Origin: Dryococelus australis
Taxonomy: Eukaryota; Arthropoda; Insecta; Phasmatodea; Phasmatidae
Direction of reading: 5' to 3'
Length of the DNA stretch: 64,000 bases
Assembly: GCA_029891345.1 (NCBI GenBank)
Contig: CM056993.1
Span: 278,768,016-278,832,015, forward strand
The position numbers were made by a program, and so were the translations under genes. Below, piece by piece: positions 47,286 to 58,500 of the stretch (positions are counted from its first letter, which is position 1; every line of letters begins with the position of its first letter). The notes beneath the pieces are model-generated. The model was not told where the DNA came from. It saw only the letters and a program-made list of their open reading frames with translations, and searched no databases.

Positions 47286-48330
47286 AGGGAATCTGCTATG
47301 GGAAGTTTTGGGAAGGGAAGGGCAGAGATAGGAATTAGTAAGGAAGAGGTGAAAGAATTTTACGATGGTATATGGGGGATTAGGAAATCAGTTAGTGAAA
47401 AGGAGAATAGTGTAAATGTTAAGGAGTGGGATTTTATGGAATGTTAAGCACCAGTGACAATTGATAAAATTGTTTAAAAAAAAAAAAAAAAAAGGAATAA
47501 AATGAATCCCAAGGGTGTGCCAAGTCCTGATGGGGTAAGAAGGGCCCATTTGTATGGGTCGGGAGTGATGGAGATTGTTGCCCTCCGTTTTCAATATTTG
47601 TATTAGACATCAGATTTTTTTCTAAAGATTGGGAGAGTAACAGGATGGTTTTAATACCTGAAAACAAGGGAGAAAATAAGAAAATTGAAGACTCTAAGCT
47701 AATTACTATTGGCAGTATTTTGTGCAGATTGTTTAGTGGTGTGTTGTACAAGAGAATTGAGGGTAGTCTTGAGATTAGTGATAGGCAAAAAGGATTTAAA
47801 AGTAAGGCTGGTGGTTTCAATAATGTGGTTATATTGCAACAATTGATACAGAGAGCAGAGCAGATAGGGGGGGATTATTATTCAGATTGACATAAAGAAA
47901 GCTTTTTATATGGTCCCCCAGGAAACAATTCTAAGAAGATTGAAGTGTCAGGGAATGCCTAAGATGTTAATTAGAATAATTAGTAAAATGTATGAACATA
48001 ATCATACTGATATTTTGATAGGAAGGGAAAGAGTTAATGTTGAATTTAAAAGGGGAGTTAAACAGGGTGACTCACTCTCCCTATTGTTGTTTAATCTGGC
48101 ACTGTTGGAGCAATTAGAGAATATGGGAGGAACGAAAATTGGGGATGGATTTGTATCGGTCCTCGCTTTTGCTGATGATTTGGTATTAGTGGCAGATGAG
48201 GCAAGTAAAATGAAAGAAATGCTGGTAAGTGTTTAAAGTTTCTTATCGAGTCTCGGGATGGAGCTGTCGATTTCTAAATGTCATGCCTGCCACCTCATGA
48301 CTAAAGATAAAACTTAGACATTTTTACCTA
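47286..48330 (+). pseudogene. R2-like LINE reverse transcriptase fragment
   Basis: The plus strand encodes EEVKEFYDGIWGIRKSV (about 47345), MNPKGVPSPDGV (47500), IKKAFYMVPQETILRRLKCQ (about 47895), GVKQGDSLSLLLFNL and VLAFADDLVLVA, with the catalytic F-A-D-D at 48168-48179. The order and wording (DIKKAF..VP, G(V/I)KQGDPLSP, FADDLVL) fit the R2 clade of LINEs. A poly-A run at 47475-47493 and several frameshifts break it. No endonuclease domain follows; Gypsy element C begins at about 48450. Confidence 0.85.
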
Positions 48331-48456
48331 CTATTTTTTTTTTGTGTCTGGGGGTCTCGACTACACACAATGAAAGGAGGGGAACATCTGGAGTACTTAG
48401 GTATTAAATATAAATTTGATATGGAGACCGTTCGTGAAGAGCTGCTAAGGCGATCT

Positions 48457-49260
48457 TCACTCGTTGAAACAGCTCGGCCAGCGTAGAAACGCACGTGGTC
48501 GAAGCATGTACTTCCCTTGTTGCTGGTAGTGTGATTGCACTCGTATGGTGATGACTGCCTTGGGCGTCTCGGATGGCCTGCAGATTGTGTACAGCACACG
48601 ATGAATGTGGTGCAGCTGCTTGGGGCGATGTAACGGCGAGATGCTGTCTTCCCCTTCCACGTCGTCCTCACTGCTGCTAGTTGTGGCGATACTAGTGGTA
48701 TGGCTGTGGGGCCACTTGCAGTTCGAGTCGTATGATATATGGGGATCAGTCGGAGTGGACTCGGATGATGATGATGATGATGCTGATGATCTCCCCATAG
48801 TAATCGTCAGTGATGCTGAGAATCCCCAGTGTTGTGACGTCCTGCATGTCTGCTGAGTGGTCTGGTGTGGTTGGCAAGCACTGTATGCAGGGTGCAGTAT
48901 TGCCAACTGAAGCCCCTGTAAATGTGTTCACATTGGGCATTGTTGGTTCTGGACACAATGCATTTTGTTCATGTTCTGCCGCCATTTCTACATTGTTGAT
49001 CGATGTAGTAAATAGCTTTGCAATGTTTCTGTCGCCCGGCATGGCGGCATCGACGCTGGATGTTGCAATGCCGGAGGCAGCAAGCCATAAGGCGGCTCGA
49101 TGGCAGATGGCTGACTGGCCTCTTCCCATGCGGACATGGTAGCAAGTCTCACACAATGCCTTGCTGATAGTGTGTGGTCCGCTCCATTTCGCTGCCAGCC
49201 TGGCGGAAAATCCTTTTTTCCCTGCTGACTGGGGATGTGTACGAAAGTAAACACTTTGCC
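48457..49260 (-). pseudogene. Element C integrase C-terminus and tail
   Basis: Frames here contain VFTFVHIPSQQGKK followed by a WSGPHTISKAL-like and CHRAAL block, the usual chromo-like end of Gypsy integrase, then a Ser/Asp-rich tail (SSASSSSSSESTPTD). Several frame changes. Confidence 0.55.
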
Positions 49261-49539
49261 CGAGCTAGAGCTGCAGTGGTGGACATGTTAAGGTAGGCAA
49301 CCAGCATGCTGCATAGTGGCACTGGTTCTCACGCGTGCATGCTTGCTCCCCCTCTTTCCCCTCGTCGGCGCTATGGAACTCTCCCGGGAGGGAAAGATCG
49401 CGACCTTGGAGCAGCTGGGCTTGTGGTCATGCAGGTTGCCTGGTTCAACCAGATGCATAATGTAAACAAGACGACTGGCAGCTGATCTGCCCAAGAGGTG
49501 TGGTCCTTACGCACATGCAAGCGAAGTTGTGTTTTGATG

Positions 49540-49985
49540 TCTTGATTCCTTTATTCAGTTGGGTTAGCATATGGATGGTACACGACCGTTATTGCATGCT
49601 GTACTCCCCACTTGGTGCAGTAGTCCCGCCATGTTTTTCCGGTAAATTGCGTGCCATTGTCGCTTAACAAGACACGGGGGTATCCCCAGCCTGGGAAAAC
49701 TCTGTTTCCAGAACTTTTCCAATAGTCCGTGCACGTGCGCTCGTTATCGCGTAGGCCTTGACCCAGCTTGAAGACAAGTTCGTGACGACGACAATGAAGC
49801 ATTTGCCTCGTGATGGGCGTGGATATGGACCCACGAGGGTTCTGACAGTTTGCGTGGGCGCTGTTGTAGCCGGTCAGTACAGCGGCTCTTGAAATGGTTA
49901 CATGCTACACATGTGTGCACAAATTCGCGGACTTGAACTGTAATTCCTGGCCAGTAGAAAGTTTTCAAAACATTTCTCCTCATTT
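49540..49985 (-). pseudogene. Element C integrase zinc-binding and catalytic core
   Basis: FYWPGITVQVREFVHTCVAC and NHFKSRC are the end of the H2C2 finger. WGYPRVLLSDNGTQFTGKTW contains the second D, and YHPYANPTE ends with the catalytic E. The region with the first D is frame-disrupted near 49800. Confidence 0.85.
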
Positions 49986-50399
49986 GTGCTGCGCCGGGTT
50001 GTCCGGCCGTGGCTCTGGCATGCGCGTACTACAACACTAAGTTGCTGGTTGCATAGAGCACGAATACCCGCCATTTGTTGTTATCTGACCTCGTCTCCAC
50101 GCTACCGTCCACGACATACCATTTGTTTGTGATCCCACGTGCGCACTCCAATCTCCACTTCTCTGCAGTAGGACATTGCAGCTGTGCGTTTTCGACCGTT
50201 TGAAGTAGCTCATCGTGATTCGGGGCCGGTCAACACACTGTAATGTTGGAACATTGTGTTGCGGTGTTTGTTGACATCGGTGTCATGGTGGTAGGGGGAA
50301 GTATCTGCTCCCATTCTTCCTCATCGCGAGTGATGTTGTTACTGGTGTGTGAGACATGTGATCGGCGAGTTCGTTGTCTTTGCCGACGTGATGCACGTC

Positions 50400-50925
50400 A
50401 AATTCGAAGATTTATATTAACAGTGCCCAGCGCATGAGTTTGCTATGACTTTCTTGTACATTGTGTAGCCAAACTAAACAACAGTTGTCTGTCAGGAAGG
50501 TGAATCTTTGGTATTCGAGGAGTTGGCATTATCTTTTGACACTCCAGATCACCACCAAGCACTCCCTCTCGTTTATGTCATAACAACGTTCTACTGCGCT
50601 GAATTTGGCACTGCTGAAGTCGATCTGTCGACTCCCATCGTCCCCAAGTTGGAAAAGGACTGCGGCGATGCCTTGCTCGCTAGTGTCTGTTTGTAAGCAC
50701 AAGTGCTGGGCGGGGTCGTGACGTGCTAGGGCTGGGCACTCATGAAAATGCAGTTTGATTTTGAAAAGCTGTTGTCTTGCTCTTCCCGCCACTGGAATTT
50801 CACATTCGGTGACATAAGGTTAGTCAGTGGTGTGGTGACAATGGAAAAATCTGCGACATACTCTCGTAGCCATTTGGCTAGGCCGAAAAATTTGTGTACC
50901 TGTTTGCAGGTAGTCTTCAATTATG
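50400..50925 (-). pseudogene. Element C RT connection and RNase H
   Basis: VHKFFGLAKWLREYVADFSI and VTTPLTNLMSPNVKFQW form the RT connection. HLCLQTDTSEQGIAAVLFQL, FSSAKFSAVERCYDINEREC and LVVIW are the RNase H start. Confidence 0.85.
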
Positions 50926-51776
50926 CGTAGCTGTTCTGGTGGCCTGCTTCCCTTCTCTTCCACCAGATGGCCGAAAAATTGAATTTCTGCCTTTTCAATG
51001 TGTGACTTTTTGTTCGCGCAGGCGGGGCCGTTCACTGCTAAACGTTCCAGCACCACTGACATGGCGGATGTGGTCCTCCCAGCTTTCCGACCACACGACT
51101 ACATCATCGAGGTAGACCAAGGCAAACTCGACGATGTAACTGTCCAACACCATTACCATCATGGCCTGGGAGGTATATGGTGCACATATGAGGCCGAAAG
51201 GTATTGCGCAAAATTGAAACCTGCGACCATTGGGTGCAGTAAAGGCGGTCTTGTGGCCGTCTTCTCTTCACACAGGCATCCACCAGTACCCACTGCGCAG
51301 ATCTATTGTAGTTAGTATCTGAGCTCGGCCTAAACTGTTGTGAGCGTCTTTGACATGAATGTACGGCAGTGATGTGTTCCGAGTGACTTGGTTGAGTTTT
51401 CTGAAATCCACACAAAAATGCCAAGACCCATATTTTTTAGGTGTTATGTATTGTATGCGCTGTGAGACAGCTCGATGACGCCATCTTGGAGCATTTCGAC
51501 TATCTGTTCCTCTATGATCTGTCTCTGATGTTGGAACTTGCATGGTCCGTCGAATACAGGCTTGTCTGTTGTCAATGTGATGGTGTGTTCGGCCATGGTG
51601 GTGCAGCACAGTGGATCAGCGACGGTGAAAATATCCTGGCGCTCGTCAAGTAGACGTTGCATAGCCTCGCGAAAATTTTTCGGTACATCATGGTCCAGTT
51701 CATCCAGTAGTACACGTGGCGGTTGTTCGGCTGGTTGCGAGTCTAGGTTGTAGACTGCGACGTTCTTGATTCCCAA
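50820..51776 (-). pseudogene. Element C reverse transcriptase
   Basis: ITLTTDKPVFDGPCKFQHQR, FCVDFRKLNQVTRNTSLPYI, TTIDLRSGYWWMPV and LVYLDDVVVW (Y-L-D-D at 51114-51103), then RLAVNGPACANKKSHIEKAE and FFGHLVEEKG, follow the standard RT order. Frame shifts near 51440 and 51270 separate the palm from the fingers. Confidence 0.88.
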
Positions 51777-52075
51777 AATGAATTCGCCATGTGTTGGTTT
51801 TCACTACTGTGTTCTGTCCAGTGAGCCATGGGATGCCCAGGATGACGACTTCCTGGATGTCATCGGAGACGTATGCGGTCATATGCGTGTCAGTATCTCG
51901 GATGACGACCACTATGTCTACTTCACCCGCGACTTCGCCCATGTGTTGGTGGGTTGCAAAATATACGACTCGTTGCATTGGTCTGACTACGCAGGGGTTG
52001 ATGAACAAGTTGCGGATTAAATTGTGCGATGTGGCAGTGTCGATGAGAGCTCGACATTGTTGCTGATGAAGTTGC
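51700..52075 (-). pseudogene. Element C aspartic protease
   Basis: ALIDTATSHNLI near 52055 (DTA instead of DTG), then VVYFATHQHMGEVAGEV and VVILGIPWLTGQNTVV. Same layout as element B. Confidence 0.7.
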
Positions 52076-52689
52076 TGTTGGGGTCAGTGAGTAGCGATAA
52101 TGGAGTTTGTTATGGTGTTGGTTCGGTAGATTCAGTGATTTCCATGGGGCAGGAGGCATCGGACTGCTCTACCCCGATGTCCCGTTTCCCGGTGGGAATT
52201 TCCTGGTCGATTTGGCACTTGATGTTTCCGTCCTTTTAGGGTATCCATTGTTCCAGTGCGGTTTGGTGCACCACCAACACGATGTGGGCGCAACATTAGC
52301 ACGGTTCACTGTACGTGGTTGCGCAACATGTTACAGCAATGGGACACTGATGCGAGTGGGTGTTGATGTTGCACTACCCCTCCCAGTACTTGTGGATGTT
52401 GTTACACCGGTGTTCTTCTCTCGTGATTGTCCAGTTTTACAACGCGGCTGTGCGGTATGCTGGTCATAGCGCGGATGGTTTCATCTAGGGATAACACTGT
52501 TTGTATGGAGGCTGCTCTGCTGTGTGGATGACTGGCGCCAATGCTGTGCTGTATTCGAGCTGTGCAGTGCTGGCGACTACTCAGAATATTTCCCGCGTTG
52601 ACATTTCCGGATGGTAGGCGTGAATTAAGTTTACTTTCTGGGTGGTGAAATTGTAAAGTGACTCTTCTCCCTGCTCATCCAGAATTACT

Positions 52690-54131
52690 CTGCTATGTGC
52701 ATGTAAAGAAGAGAATGTACCGGCAAACCGACATGCGAAGGCACTACAAAATTTGTCCTACTAATATCTGGCATCTCCTCCAGGCCTCTCGCCGATACTA
52801 TATGGCCAGTCATCTTCGTGTGCCCAGTAGCATCGTAGGCGGTTGGCACAATCTTGTATGAAAGCCAGCGGGTCCTCGCTTGCCATCCCAGCGTATGTTG
52901 GTAATGACTGGAAACGTGCTGATGTTGTGGAGACAGGGTTGCATTCTCCACGTGACATGAGAAACTTTGTGATGCTGTCGTGGGTTGCATCACTGGTGGG
53001 TGGTGTGCGGAGTTGGTTACCACTGTCCTTGTCCCCCTTAGCGGTGTGGAACACACTCGTCGCTGCCCAAATAGTGGTATCTCCTGACAGCTAGAAGTGC
53101 CCTCTTGCAAATTTGCTTCCTCTCTGCATGTGTGTTGTGGCATTTGTAACCGGAGTACAGGTGCATCTGGTTGTTGGTGTGGTTGCTGTTGTTGAGTTGC
53201 TTCGCATGCTTCCCTATCACACTTTGCACAATGTATGAGAAAAGTGTCGTGAAATGTGGCTTATTCATTCGGCGTGACACACTGTTCGTGATACACTCGC
53301 AGGCAGTGAGTGCAGGCAAGTGTTGCCGCCCCTACTCCTTCGCATCCACTGTGATTAGTGCACTTTTGTATGTTTTGCCGATAAGTTTGTGGTTCGGTTT
53401 TGAGAACTGTTTGAAGTGCCAGAACAAGTGCATACTGTGGGCACGCAGACAGAGTTGACAAATCCCTGGGCTCATCAATGTCTGAGACATTGCACACATA
53501 TGGTGTGCCCGTGCTGGTACGTCTCTGTGCTTTTCCCGAGGGTTCAGTGTTGACATGCTGAATTTGTTCTTCCATTCTCTGTACTACTTGTTCGTCACTA
53601 CACAAACATGCTTTGCCTTGCAAGAAACTTAATGAGAATGGGTCCAGTGAAGGCATGGGGTGAACGCACTTTAGGCAAAGTTTAGAGGGCCTTCCATTTG
53701 CCATTCGAATGTCCAGGTATCTGAAGGTCACCTGTGAGGCGCGATTGATGCAGGAGACCCATCTTGAGTTGTTTTATTGCTGGGACCACATGGTATCGCT
53801 GGCTCATGGCAGACATCCTGTGATGTGTGGTACAGGTGGTATCACTGATGCGTGGGGAGAGGGTGGTAGGTGACACGCTGCCTCTCTGTCGCTTCCCCAA
53901 ATGGCTGCTAGCATGGTTGACATCACTGGTTGCTGCTCTCGCCACACTGGTTCCAGATTGGTGGTGGCCTTCCTTTGTCTCCCTGATACTTTTGGCACCA
54001 ATTTTCCCATGTGGTTTTTGATGATGTTTTCTGGTGTGTAGACGATGACAAATGGATGGGAGCCTCGAGAATGAAAAAGGTTGATTCGTCAGTAGCGAAA
54101 ATATGGAGACTGATCGTCTCAGAGGAGCCAA
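52690..54131 (-). pseudogene. Element C gag with PHD-like zinc finger
   Basis: N-terminal part 54131-53682 is basic and unassigned. The frame at 53731-53261 ends in a cysteine/histidine cluster, C-x5-C-x9-C-x2-C-x4-H-x2-C (53362-53279). After a stop codon the same frame continues and supplies C-x2-C at 53230-53219, completing a C4HC3 PHD-type pattern. Downstream, SLPTYAGMASEDPLAFIQDC and ANRLRCYWAHEDD form the capsid-like region common in arthropod Gypsy gag. Stops and frameshifts separate the parts. Confidence 0.55.
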
Positions 54132-54189
54132 AATATGTACACACGTAAAAGTATATGTGCATACACAGAATCATAAACACTTGAAACAA

Positions 54190-55325
54190 AGGAGTGCATA
54201 GTAACAGGAGTGATCTGTCGTTAGTACGGTGAGATACAGATGGTTTGACGGGAAATTATGGCCACTAAGTTGAGAAAGCCATTTTGATGATGGGGGGTTA
54301 TGTGGATTGGAAAAATACTACTGATGTGAATTTTGCTCGGTAGGTGCCAGCTCCCAGTGTGGCGAGCACGAGACTGCAGGCGGAATCGTGCAGCCGACAA
54401 CCAGCGTGGCTTCCTGCAATGCTCTGCCACCTGTGGAGACTGTCTCACGTGATGCTGTAGATTCCCGTTGTTATATTTCTGTAATGTCTAGGCTAGGTAG
54501 GGGTTGTCAGCCGGCCCTATACGCCCATCACTCCCAAAGGATTGTTCTGGCCAACTCTATGCAATTTCATTGTGTAGTGAAAAATGTGATTTTATGGAAT
54601 GTTATGCATATCCTGAAATAAAAACTGGTAACGTTTATTTAACCACACACTTATTTCTTAACCCTCATATGAGGCAAAGTAATTACACTTTCTCCATTGG
54701 TGTGGAAGAGCACGTATACTGTGAGAAATGGCGCAAAGCCTATGTGAACTTAAATGAAAAGTTAAATTCCGGCCGTATGCATTACGGACCGGACTGTAGT
54801 GCAGAGCACTTCCCGATGACGAAAAAGAAGTTACAGTTCCAGAATAATAACGACTATTGAGAAACTACGTGATCGGTATGCAAAACGGTGATGGGTCTGG
54901 GGAGGTCACGACGCGACATCTACACTACTAAGAGTATCGCTTGACTACTGAACATGGCCACGCGGGATGGCCAGCACCTAGTGTGGTCATTCCCATGTGA
55001 CCCGATAAAAAATGGAAAATAACTTTACGTGTTATTTATGATGAATGATGAGCTTTAGTGATTACTAGGACACATTAGATGATACAAAACACTTGCACGT
55101 GATAATATAAAAAGGTCTAATATGAAAATGCTTAAATTTAGAATCACGTTTGTTGTCTTGGCTGTCCTGCAGCCAATCACATTTAGCCTCAACTACTTAG
55201 GTTTTACGCGAGCGCGTGTGACTGGTTTACGGTGGATTGTCTTACTTTTACTTGTGGATATACTTTATTTGCATCTCTTTCTTTGCACTATGTAAGTCTC
55301 ACACAAGAACATTTATATTGCAATT
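54190..55325. other. Between Gypsy elements C and D
   Basis: Possibly LTR or leader sequence. A 118-codon plus frame at 54504-54860 shows no recognised domain. Confidence 0.35.
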
Positions 55326-55329
55326 TGTT

Positions 55330-57490
55330 GCAAATGTGAGAAATGTTTGTTTGGACTGGACACATGCACCGCCATGCTGTTGTAGACCACGGTGATTTGG
55401 CCTGTTTGGCCATTGGAGGTTATGTTTCTTACACACTAACAATATACTCCGTGCAGGATCTCCGGCAGTGGTTTCCCTGTGGCTGTGTTTACTCGGATCC
55501 ACAACCAAAACAGGGTGGCTGGTAGGTGATGTGCCAAATGGTGTGGTCTTTCCCCATGTGTAACCTCAGTTGCACTTTAAGGCCCTGGTTTCTCCATTCT
55601 GTCGGATTTGCTCTTGAGTTGTACTGGGCAGTGGTGTGATGCTCCGTCTTACATTCTGCGCATCAATTCCACCACTTGTGTCCAGTGAATTATGTATCAT
55701 TGTCAGTCAGGAGGACACGGGGAAAACCCCATCTGGAGAAGAATTCACTGACCAGTACTTTTGCAATGTTGGCTGCTCGGACATTGCTCACCACATATGC
55801 TTCCATCCATCTGGAGCAAAGATCTCTCACAACTATAATGAACCACTTTTCTTGTGCGCTCCTTGGATAGGGCCCCATCACAACTAGGGCAACCATATTG
55901 AATGGTTAATTTGGCACTCGTGGTTGTTGCTCGGTTCCATCAGAAAGCTGGACTTGTAGATGTTACACGCTCAACACTGCTTGACATAATTGCGCACCTC
56001 TCTTGTAATACCGGGCCAATGATATTTGCTGGCTATCTGGTGTTGTGTTTGTTCTGCCCCGGGGTGTACTACTAACTGAGTGTCATGGGTATACCAGAGC
56101 ACGGTGTGCTGCGCATTACTGGGCACACATGTTTTCCATTTTCTTTGGTTACCATGTGGAAGTATCTGTATCTATAGTCTGTTGTTCAGAACATGCCAGT
56201 TTTTCTGTACACCTTGCATGCACTAGTCACGCCATTGTACTGCTTCTCGTGCGGTTTGTTGTGCCTGTAGCACGTGTACTTCGAGCTGTAAGGCCGTTAG
56301 TATCTCGTTGCTGTTCACATCCAATTATATTAAATTGAGCCACGGAGTTTCGTCTTTATCACTGAATTTGGGCCTGCTATCCGGCGGCAGCATATCTTCC
56401 CACTAGTCTGGGTGGTTTCGCACAACTGTTGTCTAGGTGCACGATAGAGCGCATCAGCACGTTCGTTCTCGAACACTGGGACGTTTTCTACCATGAAGTC
56501 ATACACCTGCATGAGCATTGACCAGCATGTAAGCGTTCTCCACCATTCCCACATCTTTGTGGATTCATACCAGACTGTGGTTGTCTGCTCTTAACATGAA
56601 CCGTTGGTATTCCAGGAACTGCTTTTACCATTTTAAAGCCCACACAATGACAAAAACATTCCCTTTCGTTCACGTCATATCTCCACCCCATGGGTCCAAA
56701 TTTTGTGTTTCCACATTCAATGATGTTGCATTCTCTTGTGTCACTCAAGTTACTCGCGTCTGTCAACAAGTATAGGTGTTTAGTGGGGTCTAAGCGGAAA
56801 AGAGACGAACGCTGCCGAAAATGTTGTTTCACATCTGTGAATACTCATGTGGCTGCTTGCATCCATTGGAACCCTGTTTGTGTTGATATGAGTTTGGTAA
56901 GATGTGCAGTTATAATGGCAAACCCTGGGATGTGTTGCCACTGCCAATTATTGAGACCAAAAAATTTATGCAACTTTTCCTAGTTTTGGGTGGCTCCCAT
57001 TCCTCGATGATACGTAAATGCTCTTTGCTGAGTATGTTGACCATCTTATTTCCTATATGTCCAAGTAAAATTAACTCTGTTATGCCAATGCGGCAATTGT
57101 GGTTAGCACATGTTAAGCAGGTGGTTGTTAAACATTCTAGTTCCATGGCTAGGTGTTGTAAGTGTTCCTCTTAACTTTTCGACCAGACAACCACGTCATC
57201 CAAGTATACAGAAAGTACGGCTTGAAAGGTGGCTGGTGCGTATTTCAGGCCAAAAGTCATCGCGCAAAACTGATATCACCTGCCATCCGGGGTAGTAAAT
57301 GCAATTTTGGGGTGGTCACTGGGTTTGACTGACTACTGCCAATAGCATGAACATAATTCAAATCATGGCATTATTTTATCGGATCCAAGTAAGCTGAGTG
57401 CACTGTATATATTTATCACTGGTGGTGCTGAACTTTTCATTATGAAATTTACAGGGTGGAAATCGACGTAAAACCTCCACATAGTTTTTT
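55330..57490 (-). mobile_element. Ty3/Gypsy element D, 5'-truncated pol, dead
   Basis: Minus strand, starting inside RT: FYVDFHPVNFIMKSSAPPV (about 57440), FTTPDGR, FCAMTFGLKYAPATFQAVL, then VYLDDVVVWSKS with Y-L-D-D at 57206-57195 and a small deletion just before it. Connection LLGHIGNKMVNILSKEHLRI; RNase H LYLLTDASNLSDTREC and RYDVNEREC (56832-56488); integrase VMGPYPRSAQEKWFIIVVRD and WGFPRVLLTDNDT (55896-55690), then NPTE.RNQGLK-like codons and RVNTATGKPLPEIL at about 55480. No gag or protease. Confidence 0.85.
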
Positions 57491-57511
57491 TTAAGGGCCA
57501 AAGATTATTGC

Positions 57512-58500
57512 CTAATTATGGTTGCTTTCTGAAAACTCGATAACACTGTCCTTTAACCTCTCACCAACCTGCACGTCTATCGATCCCCTTTTCTCTTCTC
57601 CCCTAACTACAACTTCCCCCAAACAATTATTTTTCACTTGTGTTACCCCCTGCTCACTCTCCATCCCCATTATTTCACCCCCAATCCCCATTATTTCACC
57701 CCCAATCCCAACACACTCACTTGACTCATTCCCTTCATTAATATTCTCCTCTACCATCACCAAACCACTATTCATCTCCCCTATATCTACTCTCTCTTCT
57801 CCTCCCATAATTTGTCCGATAATCACCCCACCAGGAGGACACCATTCAAACTTGCCCTTATTAATTAACGCCCTTAAAAATTCCTGATTGGCCAACCTTT
57901 TCCACGTCTCAACATTTTCCTCCAACCTCACACATGTTACCTTAACTTCTGTACTGTCGAACTGCACAACTTCTCCTTCAATTCTCCCTCCATCTATCCT
58001 CCTCTGACCTACCCTTTACCCTTTTCTCTCACTAGTCGCTTTCTCCAATTTATTCCTTTTCCCCAATCACAATCCCATTCTTTTATCATTAATTTGCCTA
58101 TTTGTATACCATGACATCTCTTTCGCTAGGCATTCATTAATATTATATTTCAACCTATATTTATTATCCAATTCCCTCAACAATTCCACATCCTTATCGA
58201 TCCAATCCCTCGATCTACCTGGTGACCCCTTGGGGGCAGTCATCTTCTCAAGTCGCTTCCTGTGCCTGACCTGAGGATGGACCAGCTGCTCATGCATCGC
58301 CGAAGACCTATCCGGACTCCTTTTCACTCCACACCAACATTCCTTACCTTTCTTAGGACTCGTTCTCCTAGCACTACTCCTAACAACACATTTAGCATGA
58401 TGAATGGCAACTGTGTGGCACTTAATAAACAACTACTTGCACTTTTCACATTTAAATTTGACCCTTCTTCCCCTGTGGTGACAATAAAAATGGGTTAAAA
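57512..58500 (-). pseudogene. R2-like LINE N-terminal fragment (zinc fingers plus Myb)
   Basis: Minus strand. A CEKC..HHAKC finger is followed by SARRTSPKKGKECWCGV and SAMHEQLVH, a second finger lacking one cysteine. Then KRLEKMTAPKGSPGRSRDW and a Myb-type domain at 58207-58079 (ELLRELDNKYRLKYNI, LAKEM, TNRQINDKR). Zinc fingers plus Myb at the N-terminus are the hallmark of R2-clade LINEs, which use them for site recognition. The acidic spacer after it (57967-57512) carries a duplicated GIGGEIM repeat. The fragment ends where Gypsy element D begins. No 28S rDNA flank is visible. Confidence 0.8.
57665..57706. repeat. Perfect 21-bp tandem duplication
   Basis: Two identical units, CCCCATTATTTCACCCCCAA plus T (57665-57685, 57686-57706), giving GIGGEIM twice in the LINE spacer. 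It is in frame, so it may predate decay. Confidence 0.95.

Larger units (their letters stand above)
48457..54131 (-). mobile_element. Ty3/Gypsy element C, nearly complete internal region, dead
   Basis: Read on the minus strand, all domains occur in canonical Gypsy order: gag (54131-52690), protease (52070-51700), RT (51776-50820), RNase H (50920-50400), integrase (49983-49100) and a C-terminal extension to about 48457. It is closely related to plus-strand element B (same protease and RT wording). Multiple stops and frameshifts are present. Flanking LTRs could not be defined. Confidence 0.85.

Noticed and set aside
47286..58500. Twin-priming inversion of one LINE insertion
   Set aside because: Twin priming leaves the inverted 5' part on the upstream side of the 3' part; here it is on the opposite side, with Gypsy elements between.
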